Origin: Tardiphaga sp. vice304
GTDB lineage: Bacteria > Pseudomonadota > Alphaproteobacteria > Rhizobiales > Xanthobacteraceae
DNA: 64,000 nt
Reading direction: 5' to 3'
Assembly (NCBI RefSeq): GCF_007018905.1
Contig: NZ_CP041402.1
Location: 2,716,001-2,780,000, forward strand
A model generated the notes under the pieces. The model ran no database searches. It saw only the letters and a program-made list of their open reading frames with translations, and had not been told where the DNA came from. A program made the translations under genes and the position numbers. Of this stretch, positions 10,366 to 19,083 are shown piece after piece; the first letter of the stretch is position 1; every line of letters starts with the position of its first letter.

Positions 10366-10704
10366 TTACGCTCGCTGGCCGTGGCATCTTTTCCACTTCT
10401 TTCCGCTACCACAGGGGCAGTAATCGTTCCTGCCAATCTTTCCCTTGGAGTGCACATTGGCAATCCGCCTCTGCTGCAGCGCGCCGCCCTCCGCGCGTAG
10501 ACGCTCGATTTCAGCCGTTGGAACGCCGGCAAGATTCACATTGCGAAAATGTGCTCCAAACAGCTTTCCCTCCTTGTCGTATTCGAACTCCACGAGGCGG
10601 CGATTTTGCTTGTTGTCAGCAAGCATGACGACGCGCGTATGTTCTATGGCGCCTTCAATGTCGTGTGGTACGTCAGGCGACCATACATACTGAGTCATCT
10701 CCAT
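10366..10704 (-). CDS. SEC-C motif protein of unknown function
   Basis: 112 residues. The C-terminus is a textbook SEC-C zinc-binding motif, GRNDYCPCGSGKKWKRCHG, as at the end of SecA, where it binds zinc and SecB or ribosomes. The N-terminal part (about 85 residues) is not recognised. It is not SecA-derived as far as I can see. The gene belongs to a small, less GC-rich islet with the frameshifted gene and vapBC. Confidence 0.8.
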   Translation of the reverse strand: MEMTQYVWSPDVPHDIEGAIEHTRVVMLADNKQNRRLVEFEYDKEGKLFGAHFRNVNLAGVPTAEIERLRAEGGALQQRRIANVHSKGKIGRNDYCPCGSGKKWKRCHGQRA

Positions 10705-10820
10705 TCCACCATATGATGACAGCGGACGTGCGCGCTCTACAGAATGTCCGAATGCGGCACGAGCACATCAAGTAGCGCCTGGCGCTCATGGAGCTGATAG
10801 CGTTTGCCTTGAACATTCAA

Positions 10821-11373
10821 TCAGAGTGTTTCCGCGCGAAACCGAAACTCCTCCAGCTGCATATCCAGTTGCCGGTCTTGAGCCCGTCGGTGAGCCGTCA
10901 AGCACATCTGATAGTCGAGAGTGAAACGCCGGAATAATGTCTCGACATTCGCTCGCAGCTTGGTCAAATCTTCCTCGCTTACGTCGGTGGCGTACTGCTC
11001 CGGCTTAACTGACACGATCACGCTTTGTACATAATCAACCATCCGCGCTGCTGCGAGCTTGTCTGAGTCGTCCGCATCTCTGCCGACTAACCCGACCATC
11101 ATCGCAGAATATTCCCACCAGCCCCGTTGAAGCAGACGGTCGGGGGGGAAGGCGGACAATTTGCGCTGCGATTTCGGCGACAAGGACGTCGATCTCGGCG
11201 ACTGCAATCGGATACTGAGCCACCAGTTGGGCTTGAGCCGCTTCAAATTGCTCTTTTGTTGCCCGTGAGCGGCCTATCACCACCCGACCGAAGCGCGCGA
11301 ACTCTAAAGGCCCGGCGGAAAAGTGGTCGTCTGGCTTGGTGTATTTAGCCTTTCGCTTTTTCTGCTTGGCCAC
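10821..11373 (-). pseudogene. Frameshifted gene of unknown function (two frames joined at a G7 tract)
   Basis: A good ribosome site (AGGAGG, six bases ahead) precedes a GTG at 11373 that opens a protein starting VAKQKKRKAKYTKPDDHF. This frame is good through AEIAAQIVRLPP and then degenerates. From the same place a second frame continues as DRLLQRGWWEYSAMMVGLVG to the stop at 10821. The junction is the seven-G run at 11142-11148; removing one G joins the frames without loss into about 183 residues. Either a single-base insertion inactivated the gene, or it is a sequencing error, or slippage occurs in the run. The family is not recognised. Confidence 0.7.
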
Positions 11374-11450
11374 TTTGGTCCTCCTGCACGAGATGGAACT
11401 TTGCCCGCGCTTTGTCGCTTCTCCAGGAGAGATCCTCAGCTTTTTCGACT

Positions 11451-11855
11451 CTACGTCGTCCAGTCCTCGATCCTCAACGATTGAGGAATACGGGCAAAAG
11501 CTTTGTCGCGCGTCACGAGGGTCGCGTCGACGGCTGCGGCATGGGCGGCGATCATCATGTCGAGGGGCGCAAGCGTCACGCCTTTCGCTTCGCATGCCGC
11601 CCGCAAGTCGCCGTAGGTTTTGGCGACATCGTGATCCCATGGCAGCACATCGACGCGAAGCAGGAACTGCCGGACCCGCTCGGACAGCGCCTCGGGGTAG
11701 CCGCGCTTCGCCAGACCGTAAAGAAGTTCTGCTTCGGTGACGGAGGAGAGCACAATGTCTTCCATGGGAAGTGCAATTAGCCGCTCGATGATCTCACGCC
11801 GATCGCCCCTGATGACATGGCTGGCGATATTGGTGTCGAGCATCCGGACCGTCAT
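11451..11855 (-). CDS. vapC: PIN-domain ribonuclease toxin, VapC family
   Basis: 134 residues, normal VapC length. The acidic PIN-domain residues are visible: D7 in [10 protein letters not shown]41/E43 in [10 protein letters not shown]99 in [12 protein letters not shown] and D117 in LVTRDKAF. VapC toxins are Mg-dependent RNases that cleave tRNA or rRNA and are held inactive by VapB. The start codon overlaps the last bases of vapB by four (ATGA), the normal antitoxin-first arrangement. All acidic residues are intact, so the toxin is presumably active. Confidence 0.93.
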   Translation of the reverse strand: MTVRMLDTNIASHVIRGDRREIIERLIALPMEDIVLSSVTEAELLYGLAKRGYPEALSERVRQFLLRVDVLPWDHDVAKTYGDLRAACEAKGVTLAPLDMMIAAHAAAVDATLVTRDKAFARIPQSLRIEDWTT

Positions 11856-12115
11856 TCTTTCCAGCCAGCGAACGGATCGCGTTGCTGCGTCGGTCCGCTG
11901 CGGTCGGCCGTTCCCATGAAATCGTCCGGCATCTGATCCTGGCCGTGTAGCTCGAGAAGGCCGTCCCAGGAATCCGGCTTGCGGGAGAGGATGACGTCGC
12001 CGGTCTTGGGGTCACGGCGCACGAAAACCTCGCTGCCTTCGAAGCGAAACTCCGCCGGCAGCCTGACGGCCTGGCTACGGCCGGTCGTGAAAATTTTGGC
12101 GGTTCGCGATGTCAT
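11852..12115 (-). CDS. vapB: Antitoxin, VapB family (AbrB-like)
   Basis: 87 residues from the start [20 protein letters not shown]. The N-terminus is the swapped-hairpin AbrB-type DNA-binding fold ([16 protein letters not shown]); the C-terminal tail ([19 protein letters not shown]) would wrap the toxin. The frame could start 24 bases earlier, but the AbrB fold begins at the chosen ATG. The pair probably represses its own promoter through the AT-rich palindrome at 12144-12155. Confidence 0.88.
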   Translation of the reverse strand: MTSRTAKIFTTGRSQAVRLPAEFRFEGSEVFVRRDPKTGDVILSRKPDSWDGLLELHGQDQMPDDFMGTADRSGPTQQRDPFAGWKE

Positions 12116-12143
12116 GGCACTCTCCACGTGCTGATACATACCA

Positions 12144-12155
12144 TGATATATATCA
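12144..12155. promoter_or_regulatory. Candidate VapBC operator palindrome
   Basis: TGATATATATCA is a perfect 12-base palindrome in otherwise GC-rich DNA, about 29 bases ahead of the vapB start. VapBC complexes commonly bind such AT-rich palindromes to autoregulate. Function is inferred from position only. Confidence 0.5.
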
Positions 12156-12234
12156 AGGAGCAGCGACTATCAAGGCTGACAACCAAGCGGAATCAAAGAG
12201 TCCGCAACGCTGCTTGCCTGCGCGTCGCGCTGTC

Positions 12235-13362
12235 TTACTGCGCCTTCGGCAGGAACGTCGGTCCCACCGAGCGGATCGGCTTGTTGGGATCGGCCGGCGC
12301 AGCGGGGGCTGCGGCAGGGGTCTCGGCGGGCGGAGGCGCGGCGCCCTTTTTGGCGGAGACCGGCGTGCCCTTGGCGGGTGGCAGTGACATCCGCTTGGCG
12401 CGTTCTTCGGTGACGATGATGTCGCCGTTTTCGGCCGCCGCCTTGTCGTCTATGTTCTTCAGCGCGTCCGACCAGGTCTGGCCCTGCGCCTTGCAGGAGC
12501 ATGACGGGTTGAATTCGGTACGGTACTTGAACGCATTCGGCGACGACGTATAGGGCTGGCGGGAGATCGACACCGCTGCGTTCATGTCCTCGCCCGGATT
12601 GCGGTAGCTGAACAGGCTGGCATCGGCCGCAGGGCACAGGCTCTTGCAGGTTTTCTCGTCGTCGGCGAACCGGCTTTGCACCGTGGCGAACGAGATCGGG
12701 AAATAAGCGCCGTCGCAGGTCCGCACGCAGACGGTGCGATAGGTGCCGGACGGCGCGGTCGCCACCGCGGCGTCGAGCGGCGGGGCATCGGGGCTGGGCT
12801 CGTTGTTGCCGAACAAATTGTTGAGGAAATTGCCGGCGCCGGAGCCGGGTGCAGGATTGCGCGCGGCAGCAGCATATTGCGGTCCGCAATTGTTCTGCGC
12901 CAGCGCCAGCAGCACCGAGCGGCGCTGGCTGTCGCGGTCCGAACTGCCGGGGGTGCCGACGCGCAGCCGCTCCAGATTGCTGGTGATCTGGTCGAGATTA
13001 CCGCGCATCTGCTGGATCTGGTTGTTGACCGGGCCGCACTGTGCCGACTGGCCGTTGAACATCGAGAAGAAGCCGGAGGAATCGCAGCCCATCCGCCGGG
13101 CCTGCGCGGTGACGCGGTCGAGCTCGTTCTGCTGCTTGGAGGCTGCGTCCTCATAGCGTCGCAATTGCTCGGCGCGCGCGGGGTCGCCACCGCCGCCGCG
13201 GTCAATGGTCGCGAGCTGGCCCTCCAGCCGCACGCACATCGGATTGGCGCTTTGTTGCGGGGGCGCGCCTTGCGCTGCGGCCTCATTGGCCAGCGACACA
13301 GCGCCGAGCAGGACGGTGCAGGCCAGAAACTTGCGGAGCGAGGCAGTCAACGTGTCAGACAT
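12235..13362 (-). CDS. DUF2865 domain protein, secreted
   Basis: 375 residues from MSDTLTASLRKFLACTVLL, with a signal peptide ending near NEAAAQ. The body matches the alphaproteobacterial DUF2865 family: a coiled-coil-like region (DAASKQQNELDRVTAQARRMGC), then a conserved core with YRTVCVRTCDGAYFPISF and the Cys-rich PSCSCKAQGQTW. The C-terminus is Pro/Ala-rich. The function of the family is unknown; it is probably periplasmic or envelope-attached. The frame is open to 13530, but that region lacks a signal peptide start. Confidence 0.85.
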   Translation of the reverse strand: MSDTLTASLRKFLACTVLLGAVSLANEAAAQGAPPQQSANPMCVRLEGQLATIDRGGGGDPARAEQLRRYEDAASKQQNELDRVTAQARRMGCDSSGFFSMFNGQSAQCGPVNNQIQQMRGNLDQITSNLERLRVGTPGSSDRDSQRRSVLLALAQNNCGPQYAAAARNPAPGSGAGNFLNNLFGNNEPSPDAPPLDAAVATAPSGTYRTVCVRTCDGAYFPISFATVQSRFADDEKTCKSLCPAADASLFSYRNPGEDMNAAVSISRQPYTSSPNAFKYRTEFNPSCSCKAQGQTWSDALKNIDDKAAAENGDIIVTEERAKRMSLPPAKGTPVSAKKGAAPPPAETPAAAPAAPADPNKPIRSVGPTFLPKAQ

Positions 13363-13577
13363 AAGGGCCACTACAGCACATCGGGTCAGATCGGCGCGGG
13401 TTCGATGCTTGGCAAACCCCCTTGCCGGCCTTGCCGAATTCGCCAAATCAGGCAATTTCCTGGGCGACGGCAACGCGGCTTTCCCATAGCCGCTTCTCGC
13501 GGCAGGGTCACGTCGTTTCCGGGGCTGCACTGTGGCGGCCGGACGCTGCCGCCGTCACCCGATGCGGATCGCCGTTG

Positions 13578-13877
13578 TCAGCGCTGGCAGGTGATTGCGA
13601 CGTATTCTTCGCGGGCGCTGCCGCCGGCGGCCGGCTTGGGCACCGAGCCGGTGATCTCGTCGGGATCGACCCGGCGGAACGCGGTCGCCTGGGCGAATTG
13701 CCGCGATTGGCAATAGGCCAAAGCGGCCGAGGCGCCGCATTTGTCGCTGCCGGCCAGGCAGCGGTCGATGCCATAGCCGTCGGGTTGGTTGGCGATGATG
13801 AAGACGCGGGAATCAGCCACGGCGGAGGAGGCGGCCAGCACCGAGGTGGCGGCTAGCAACAGGGCAATCGATTTCAT
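13578..13877 (-). CDS. Small secreted protein of unknown function
   Basis: 99 residues with a signal peptide (MKSIALLLAATSVLAASSAVA). The mature part has four Cys (DRCLAGSDKCGASAALAYC and the C-terminal ITCQR), consistent with disulfides in the periplasm. It sits upstream of the DUF2865 gene on the same strand, about 215 bases away, and may share its regulation. Not recognised beyond this; similar short proteins are frequent in Bradyrhizobium. Confidence 0.75.
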   Translation of the reverse strand: MKSIALLLAATSVLAASSAVADSRVFIIANQPDGYGIDRCLAGSDKCGASAALAYCQSRQFAQATAFRRVDPDEITGSVPKPAAGGSAREEYVAITCQR

Positions 13878-14176
13878 GGCTCACCTGATGAATGAATCAA
13901 CCAAAGGCCCTTCAATAGAGCCAAAAAGCTGAACAATCATTAACCATGGCGTGGGCGGCCTCGATTTTCCGAAAGATGAGCGCGCCAATGCTGTCCAGAG
14001 CGACGGATGGCAGCCCTTGACGGCCAAGCCCCGGCTGCCGCATGGTGCCGCTAATGAACGGTTTTCTCGCCAATTGCGGCCTGCGCCGCGAGATTACGAG
14101 CTAGCTTGACGCTGGCTGCGGCCGTCACTTCTCAATCGAGATCATGCGACGCCCGGCCATCAGGGACGGGACAGTC

Positions 14177-15571
14177 ATGGATTTGCGCCTTTACGATACG
14201 CTGAGCAAAGAGAAGCGCGACTTTGTGCCGATCGATGCCGACAACGTCCGGCTCTATGTCTGCGGGCCCACCGTCTATGACTTCGCCCATATCGGCAATG
14301 CCCGGCCGGTGATCGTGTTCGACGTGCTGTTCCGGATGCTGCGCTACATCTACGGCCCCGACCAGGTCACCTATGTCCGCAACATCACCGACGTCGATGA
14401 CAAGATCAACGACCGCGCCATCCGGGATTTCCCGGGCCTGCCGCTGAACGAGGCGATCCGCGCCGTCACCGAGAAGACCGCCGCGCAGTTTCATGCCGAT
14501 GTCGCAGCACTGGGCTGCCTGCCGCCGACGCATCAGCCGCGCGCCACCGACTTCGTGCTGCCGCGCGCCGACGGCAAGTCCGACATGGTGACCTTGATCC
14601 AGCAACTGATCGCCCGCGGCCATGCCTACGAGGCTGGTGGCGAGGTGCTGTTCGACACCGAATCGATGCCGGATTACGGCGCGCTGTCCGGCCGCAAGCT
14701 GGAGGACCAGCAGGCCGGCGCGCGCATTGCCGTCGACGCGCACAAGAAGCACGCGACCGATTTCGTGCTGTGGAAGCAGTCGTCCGCGGACGAACCCGGC
14801 TGGGAAAGCCCGTGGGGCAGGGGCCGGCCGGGCTGGCACATCGAGTGCTCTGCGATGTCGGCGGCCTATCTCGGCACCACTTTCGACATTCACGGCGGCG
14901 GGCTCGATTTGATCTTTCCGCACCACGAGAACGAGATCGCGCAGTCGCGCTGCGCGCACGGCACCGATGTCATGGCGAACTACTGGATGCACAACGGCTT
15001 CCTGCAGGTCGAAGGCGAGAAGATGTCGAAATCGACAGGCAACTTCATCACTATTCGTGACCTGCTCAACGACTGGCCGGGCGAGGTCATCCGCCTCAAC
15101 ATGCTGAAGACGCATTATCGCTCGCCGATGGACTGGACGTTGAAGGGGCTCGAGGAAAGCGCCAAAACGCTCGACGACTGGTACTGGGTCGCGGCCGACA
15201 ACAAGGGCGGCCACCCGTCGAACAAGGTGATCGATGCGTTGTCCGACGATCTCAATACGCCGCAATTGATCGCGGCGCTGCACGGCCTGCGCAACAGCGC
15301 CGCTGCCGGCGACGATAAGGATCGCGGCAAGTTCGCGGCGTCCTTGCGGATGGTCGGCTTCCTCAACGAGACCGCGGCCGAATGGGCCGGGCGCAAGCAG
15401 CAGGCCAGCGGCGTCGATGCCTCCAAGGTCGAGGGCCTGATCGCCGACCGCACCGCGGCGCGCGCGCGCAAGGATTTCAAGGAATCCGACCGGCTGCGCG
15501 ACGAACTGGCCGCGCTTGGCGTGACCATCAAGGACTCCAAGGAAGGCACCACGTGGGAGATCGCACGCTGA
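14177..15571 (+). CDS. cysS: Cysteinyl-tRNA synthetase
   Basis: Charges tRNA-Cys. 464 residues, normal length. Class I motifs are present: the HIGH-type [10 protein letters not shown] near residues 37-46 and KMSKSTGN near 282. Zinc ligands include C29 in [10 protein letters not shown] and the later Cys/His in WHIECSAMS and HHENE. Start at 14177 ([16 protein letters not shown]); an in-frame ATG at 14144 would add an atypical 11-residue extension. The stop overlaps the start of the GNAT gene by one base (TGATG). Confidence 0.96.
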   Translation: MDLRLYDTLSKEKRDFVPIDADNVRLYVCGPTVYDFAHIGNARPVIVFDVLFRMLRYIYGPDQVTYVRNITDVDDKINDRAIRDFPGLPLNEAIRAVTEKTAAQFHADVAALGCLPPTHQPRATDFVLPRADGKSDMVTLIQQLIARGHAYEAGGEVLFDTESMPDYGALSGRKLEDQQAGARIAVDAHKKHATDFVLWKQSSADEPGWESPWGRGRPGWHIECSAMSAAYLGTTFDIHGGGLDLIFPHHENEIAQSRCAHGTDVMANYWMHNGFLQVEGEKMSKSTGNFITIRDLLNDWPGEVIRLNMLKTHYRSPMDWTLKGLEESAKTLDDWYWVAADNKGGHPSNKVIDALSDDLNTPQLIAALHGLRNSAAAGDDKDRGKFAASLRMVGFLNETAAEWAGRKQQASGVDASKVEGLIADRTAARARKDFKESDRLRDELAALGVTIKDSKEGTTWEIAR

Positions 15572-16071
15572 TGGGACAGGCCATGCCTCAAGCCACGCTG
15601 CGGCCGTTCCTGCCGACCGACACGCCGATCCTGGCGGCGATCTTCGTCGCCAGCATTTCGGAGCTGACCGGCGACGATTACAGCGAGACGCAGCAGGCGG
15701 CGTGGGCCTCGGCCGCGGAGGACGAGGCCGCGTTCGGCAAGCGTCTCGCCGGGCAGTTGACACTGATCGCATCGCTGGAGAATTCGCCGGTCGGCTTTGC
15801 CTCATTGCGCGGCGCCGACCACATCGATTTGTTGTACGTGCACCCCAGCGCGGTGCTGCGCGGCGTCGCGGCGATGCTATGCGACGCGCTGGAAAAACTC
15901 GCTGGCGCGCGCGGCGCCAAGATTCTGACGGCAGATGTCAGCGACAACGCGCAGGAGTTCTTCGAAAAGCGCGGCTACATCGCAACCCGCCGCAGCACGA
16001 TCACGATGGGCGACGAATGGCTCGCCAATACCACGATGCAGAAAACGCTCGGTGAGGCGACGCCGCTCTGA
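15571..16071 (+). CDS. GNAT-family N-acetyltransferase
   Basis: 166 residues with a GNAT fold: N-terminal LRPFLPTDTPILAAIF, a central strand IDLLYVHPSAVLRGVAAMLCDAL that corresponds to acetyl-CoA motif A, and a C-terminal AQEFFEKRGYIATRRSTITMGDEW typical of the end of the fold. The substrate is unknown. Its start overlaps the cysS stop, so it is co-translated with cysS. Proteins of this type next to cysS are seen in related genomes by general knowledge; no functional link is known. Confidence 0.85.
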   Translation: MGQAMPQATLRPFLPTDTPILAAIFVASISELTGDDYSETQQAAWASAAEDEAAFGKRLAGQLTLIASLENSPVGFASLRGADHIDLLYVHPSAVLRGVAAMLCDALEKLAGARGAKILTADVSDNAQEFFEKRGYIATRRSTITMGDEWLANTTMQKTLGEATPL

Positions 16072-16074
16072 GGA

Positions 16075-16225
16075 GGCTGCCATTCCCGGGCGGGAACAGC
16101 GTTAGCTGCGAGGGAACCTCAGCCGCTCCAACTGGAGCGGCTGAGCATCCCGAGATGAGACGATCAACAACTCGAGGTTCCGGGTCTGCGCCACCCGGCT
16201 TCGCCGTCTTTCGCATCCCGGAATG
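16075..16225. repeat. Dispersed palindromic repeat, copy 1
   Basis: Lies between convergent genes. It contains a 13-base-pair inverted repeat at 16118-16145 with core CCGCTCCAACTGGAGCGG and ends with the block CATCCCGGAATGACACC. The same layout recurs at 57.19-57.34 and 60.43-60.58 kb with the core CCACTCCAATTGGAGTGG: the second arm changes with the first, so pairing is kept. It may also act as a transcription terminator. Confidence 0.75.
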
Positions 16226-16241
16226 ACACCGAGTTGATAAA

Positions 16242-16847
16242 CTACAGCCTTGCCGCGACTTCGGGGGCGAGGTTCTTGGCGTCTTCCGAGGCCTGCGCGG
16301 CGGCGGCGCGGATGCGGGGCAAGATGTCCTCGACGCGGTCGGCCTGCAGCACGTCGAGCGGCAGGGTCGGCCGGATGAAGGCGGTGGCGCGCATGTGCTC
16401 GAGCAATTCGAGCAGCGGGTCCCAGAAATTTCCGATGTTGGCCAGCAGGATCGGCTTGCTATGCCGGCCGAGCTGCTGCCAGGTCAATTGCTCGACCAGC
16501 TCTTCCAGCGTGCCGATACCGCCGGGCAGGGCGACGAAGGCATCCGAGCGCTCGAACATCAGCCGCTTGCGCTCGTGCATGTCGTGGGTAACGATCAGCT
16601 CCTGAGCGCCGGTCAGCGCATTTTCGCGCTTGGTCAGGAATTCCGGGATGATGCCTGTGACGTGGCCGCCGTGCTCCAGCACCGAGGTGGCCACCGCGCC
16701 CATCAGGCCGATCGAGCCGCCGCCATAGACCAGGCCGACGCCGTTTTCGGCCAGCGACTTGCCGAGCGCGATAGCCGATTCGACGAAGCGGGGATCCGTG
16801 CCCGGGCCGGAGCCGCAGTACACGCAGACGTTCTTGATGATGCTCAT
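16242..16847 (-). CDS. LOG-family protein (TIGR00730 Rossmann-fold)
   Basis: 201 residues. It carries the family motif PGGIGTLEELVEQLTW near residues 107-122 and the nucleotide-loop strand VCVYCGSGPGTDPRF at the N-terminus. Characterised LOG proteins are cytokinin riboside 5'-monophosphate phosphoribohydrolases; many bacterial members act on AMP or have unknown physiological substrates. No cytokinin genes are nearby. It is divergent from the Atm1-like exporter, with about 210 bases between. Confidence 0.9.
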   Translation of the reverse strand: MSIIKNVCVYCGSGPGTDPRFVESAIALGKSLAENGVGLVYGGGSIGLMGAVATSVLEHGGHVTGIIPEFLTKRENALTGAQELIVTHDMHERKRLMFERSDAFVALPGGIGTLEELVEQLTWQQLGRHSKPILLANIGNFWDPLLELLEHMRATAFIRPTLPLDVLQADRVEDILPRIRAAAAQASEDAKNLAPEVAARL

Positions 16848-17057
16848 CTAATTTATGTGGCAGTGCGGAAAGACAGCGTCAAGACCCGGACGATCTGCCG
16901 ACGCGAATTTGATGCCTCGTACATCCTGGCGTGGGAAAGATTTGTACCACGAAGGGTGCGACAACAGGCCCAACTCCCTATATGCGTTCCAGCATGCAAC
17001 CGACCTTAAACATCCTGCGGCGCCCAGTAGCCGCCTCGTTCATCCCGGGCGCTATCG

Positions 17058-18995
17058 ATGGCTGATCCCGCCCATTCGCATTCCCACGATAGCGCCCCCA
17101 CGTCGTCGATCGAGCGCGGCACGCTGATGTCGACGCTGGTTCACCTGTGGCCCTACATCTGGCCCGGTGACCGCGCCGACCTGAAGATGCGGGTGTTCTG
17201 GTCGATGGTGCTGCTGGTGATCGCCAAGCTGGCGACGCTGACCGTGCCCTTCACCTTCAAATGGGCGATCGACGCGCTGACCGGCGCCGACACCGCCCCG
17301 GTGCAATCGTCCAACTGGGCGCTGTGGCTGATCGCGTCGCCTGTCATCATGACCGTGAGCTACGGCCTGATCCGCGTGCTGATGGCGGTGCTGACGCAAT
17401 GGCGCGACGGCATCTTCGCCAAGGTGGCGATGCATGCGGTGCGCAAGCTCGCCTACCTCACCTTCGTCCACATGCACGAACTGTCGCTGCGCTTCCATCT
17501 GGAGCGCAAGACCGGCGGCCTGACGCGGGTGCTGGAGCGGGGACGGCTCGGCATCGAAGTGATCGTGCGGATGGTGATCCTGCAGCTGGTGCCGACGGTG
17601 GTGGAAGTCTCGCTCTTGATGGGCGTGCTGCTGTGGCAATTCGACTGGCGCTACGTGCTGGTGGTCGCCATCACGGTCGTCGTTTACATGTATTATACCT
17701 ACATCGCGACGGAATGGCGGATCGAGATCCGTCGCCGCATGAACGATTCCGACACCGAGGCCAATACCAAGGCGATCGATTCGCTGCTCAACTACGAGAC
17801 GGTGAAATATTTCAGCGCCGAGGCGCGCGAGGCCGAGCGGTATGACGGCTCGATGGCGCGCTATGAAAAGGCCAGCGTCAAGACCTATACGTCGCTGGCG
17901 CTGCTCAATACCGGACAGGCGGTCATCTTCACCTGCGGCCTGACCGCGACCATGCTGATGTGCGCCATTGGCGTGCGGAACGGCACCAACACGGTCGGCG
18001 ATTTCGTCATGGTGAATGCGATGATGATCCAGCTGTACCAGCCGCTGAATTTCATGGGAATGGTGTATCGCGAGATCAAGCAGGCGGTGATCGACATCGA
18101 GAAGATGTTCGGCGTGCTGCAGCGTAACCCGGAGGTCAAGGATCTGCCGGGCGCCAAGCCGTTGCTGGTCAGCGCCGGCGCGGTCCGCTTCGACAACGTG
18201 CAGTTTTCCTACGATCCCGAGCGGCCGATCCTGAAAGGGCTGTCGTTCGAGGTGCCGGCCGGCAAGACGGTGGCGATCGTCGGCCCGTCCGGCGCCGGCA
18301 AGTCGACGATCTCGCGGCTGCTGTTCCGGCTCTATGACGTCTCCGGCGGCACCATCTCGATCGACGGCCAGAACATCCGCAATGTCACCCAGACCAGTCT
18401 GCGCGAAGCCATAGGCATGGTGCCGCAGGACACCGTGCTGTTCAACGACACCATCCGCTACAACATCCGCTACGGCCGCTGGGACGCCACCGACGCAGAG
18501 GTCGAGGAGGCCGCCCGGACCGCGCAGATCGACGGCTTCATCCGGATGTCGCCGAAGGGCTACGAGACCGAAGTCGGCGAGCGCGGCCTGAAACTGTCGG
18601 GCGGCGAGAAGCAGCGCGTGGCGATCGCCCGCACCGTGCTGAAGGCGCCGCCGATCCTGCTGCTCGATGAAGCCACCTCGGCGCTCGACAGCCACACCGA
18701 GCAGGAAATCCAGGACGCGCTGGAGAAGGTATCGAAGGACCGCACCTCTTTGGTGATTGCACACCGGCTGTCGACCATCGTCGGCGCCGACGAGATCATC
18801 GTGCTGGATCAGGGCCGGATCGCCGAGCGCGGCACCCACAGCCAACTGCTGGCCGCCTCCGGGCTCTACGCCAGCATGTGGAACCGGCAGCGCGAGGCCC
18901 AGGAAGCCCGCGAGCGGCTGGCGATGATCGCGGACGACGACGCCGCACCGAACCGCAAGCCGCCGGCATTGCTGGCCCCGGACGCCGCGGAGTAG
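17058..18995 (+). CDS. ABC exporter, fused permease and ATPase (Atm1/HMT1-like)
   Basis: 645 residues. A His-rich N-terminus (MADPAHSHSHDSAP) is followed by six membrane segments (residues about 40-330) and an ATPase domain with Walker A GPSGAGKST (near residue 410), signature LSGGEKQRVAIART, Walker B ILLLDEATSALD and the H-loop AHRLST. The arrangement matches alphaproteobacterial Atm1-type exporters of glutathione-linked metals or persulfides. The C-terminal tail (about 50 residues) is variable. A single half-transporter, so it must form a homodimer. Confidence 0.9.
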   Translation: MADPAHSHSHDSAPTSSIERGTLMSTLVHLWPYIWPGDRADLKMRVFWSMVLLVIAKLATLTVPFTFKWAIDALTGADTAPVQSSNWALWLIASPVIMTVSYGLIRVLMAVLTQWRDGIFAKVAMHAVRKLAYLTFVHMHELSLRFHLERKTGGLTRVLERGRLGIEVIVRMVILQLVPTVVEVSLLMGVLLWQFDWRYVLVVAITVVVYMYYTYIATEWRIEIRRRMNDSDTEANTKAIDSLLNYETVKYFSAEAREAERYDGSMARYEKASVKTYTSLALLNTGQAVIFTCGLTATMLMCAIGVRNGTNTVGDFVMVNAMMIQLYQPLNFMGMVYREIKQAVIDIEKMFGVLQRNPEVKDLPGAKPLLVSAGAVRFDNVQFSYDPERPILKGLSFEVPAGKTVAIVGPSGAGKSTISRLLFRLYDVSGGTISIDGQNIRNVTQTSLREAIGMVPQDTVLFNDTIRYNIRYGRWDATDAEVEEAARTAQIDGFIRMSPKGYETEVGERGLKLSGGEKQRVAIARTVLKAPPILLLDEATSALDSHTEQEIQDALEKVSKDRTSLVIAHRLSTIVGADEIIVLDQGRIAERGTHSQLLAASGLYASMWNRQREAQEARERLAMIADDDAAPNRKPPALLAPDAAE

Positions 18996-18997
18996 AT

Positions 18998-19083
18998 TCT
19001 TTCTTGTTCCCCTCTCCCCCGGCGCCGCGAAGCGGCGTTGGCGGGAGAGGGTGGCCGCGCGCAGCGCGGACGGGAGAGGGGGC
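18998..19083 (+). repeat. Left inverted repeat flanking the DUF559 gene
   Basis: About 86 bases starting two bases after the exporter stop and ending at the ATG of the nuclease gene. It contains two hairpins (CCTCTCCC...GGGAGAGG and CCGCGCGCAGCGCGG) and ends in GGGAGAGGGGGC. Its reverse complement aligns almost end to end with 19417-19503, with only scattered mismatches and one or two small gaps. Confidence 0.85.
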
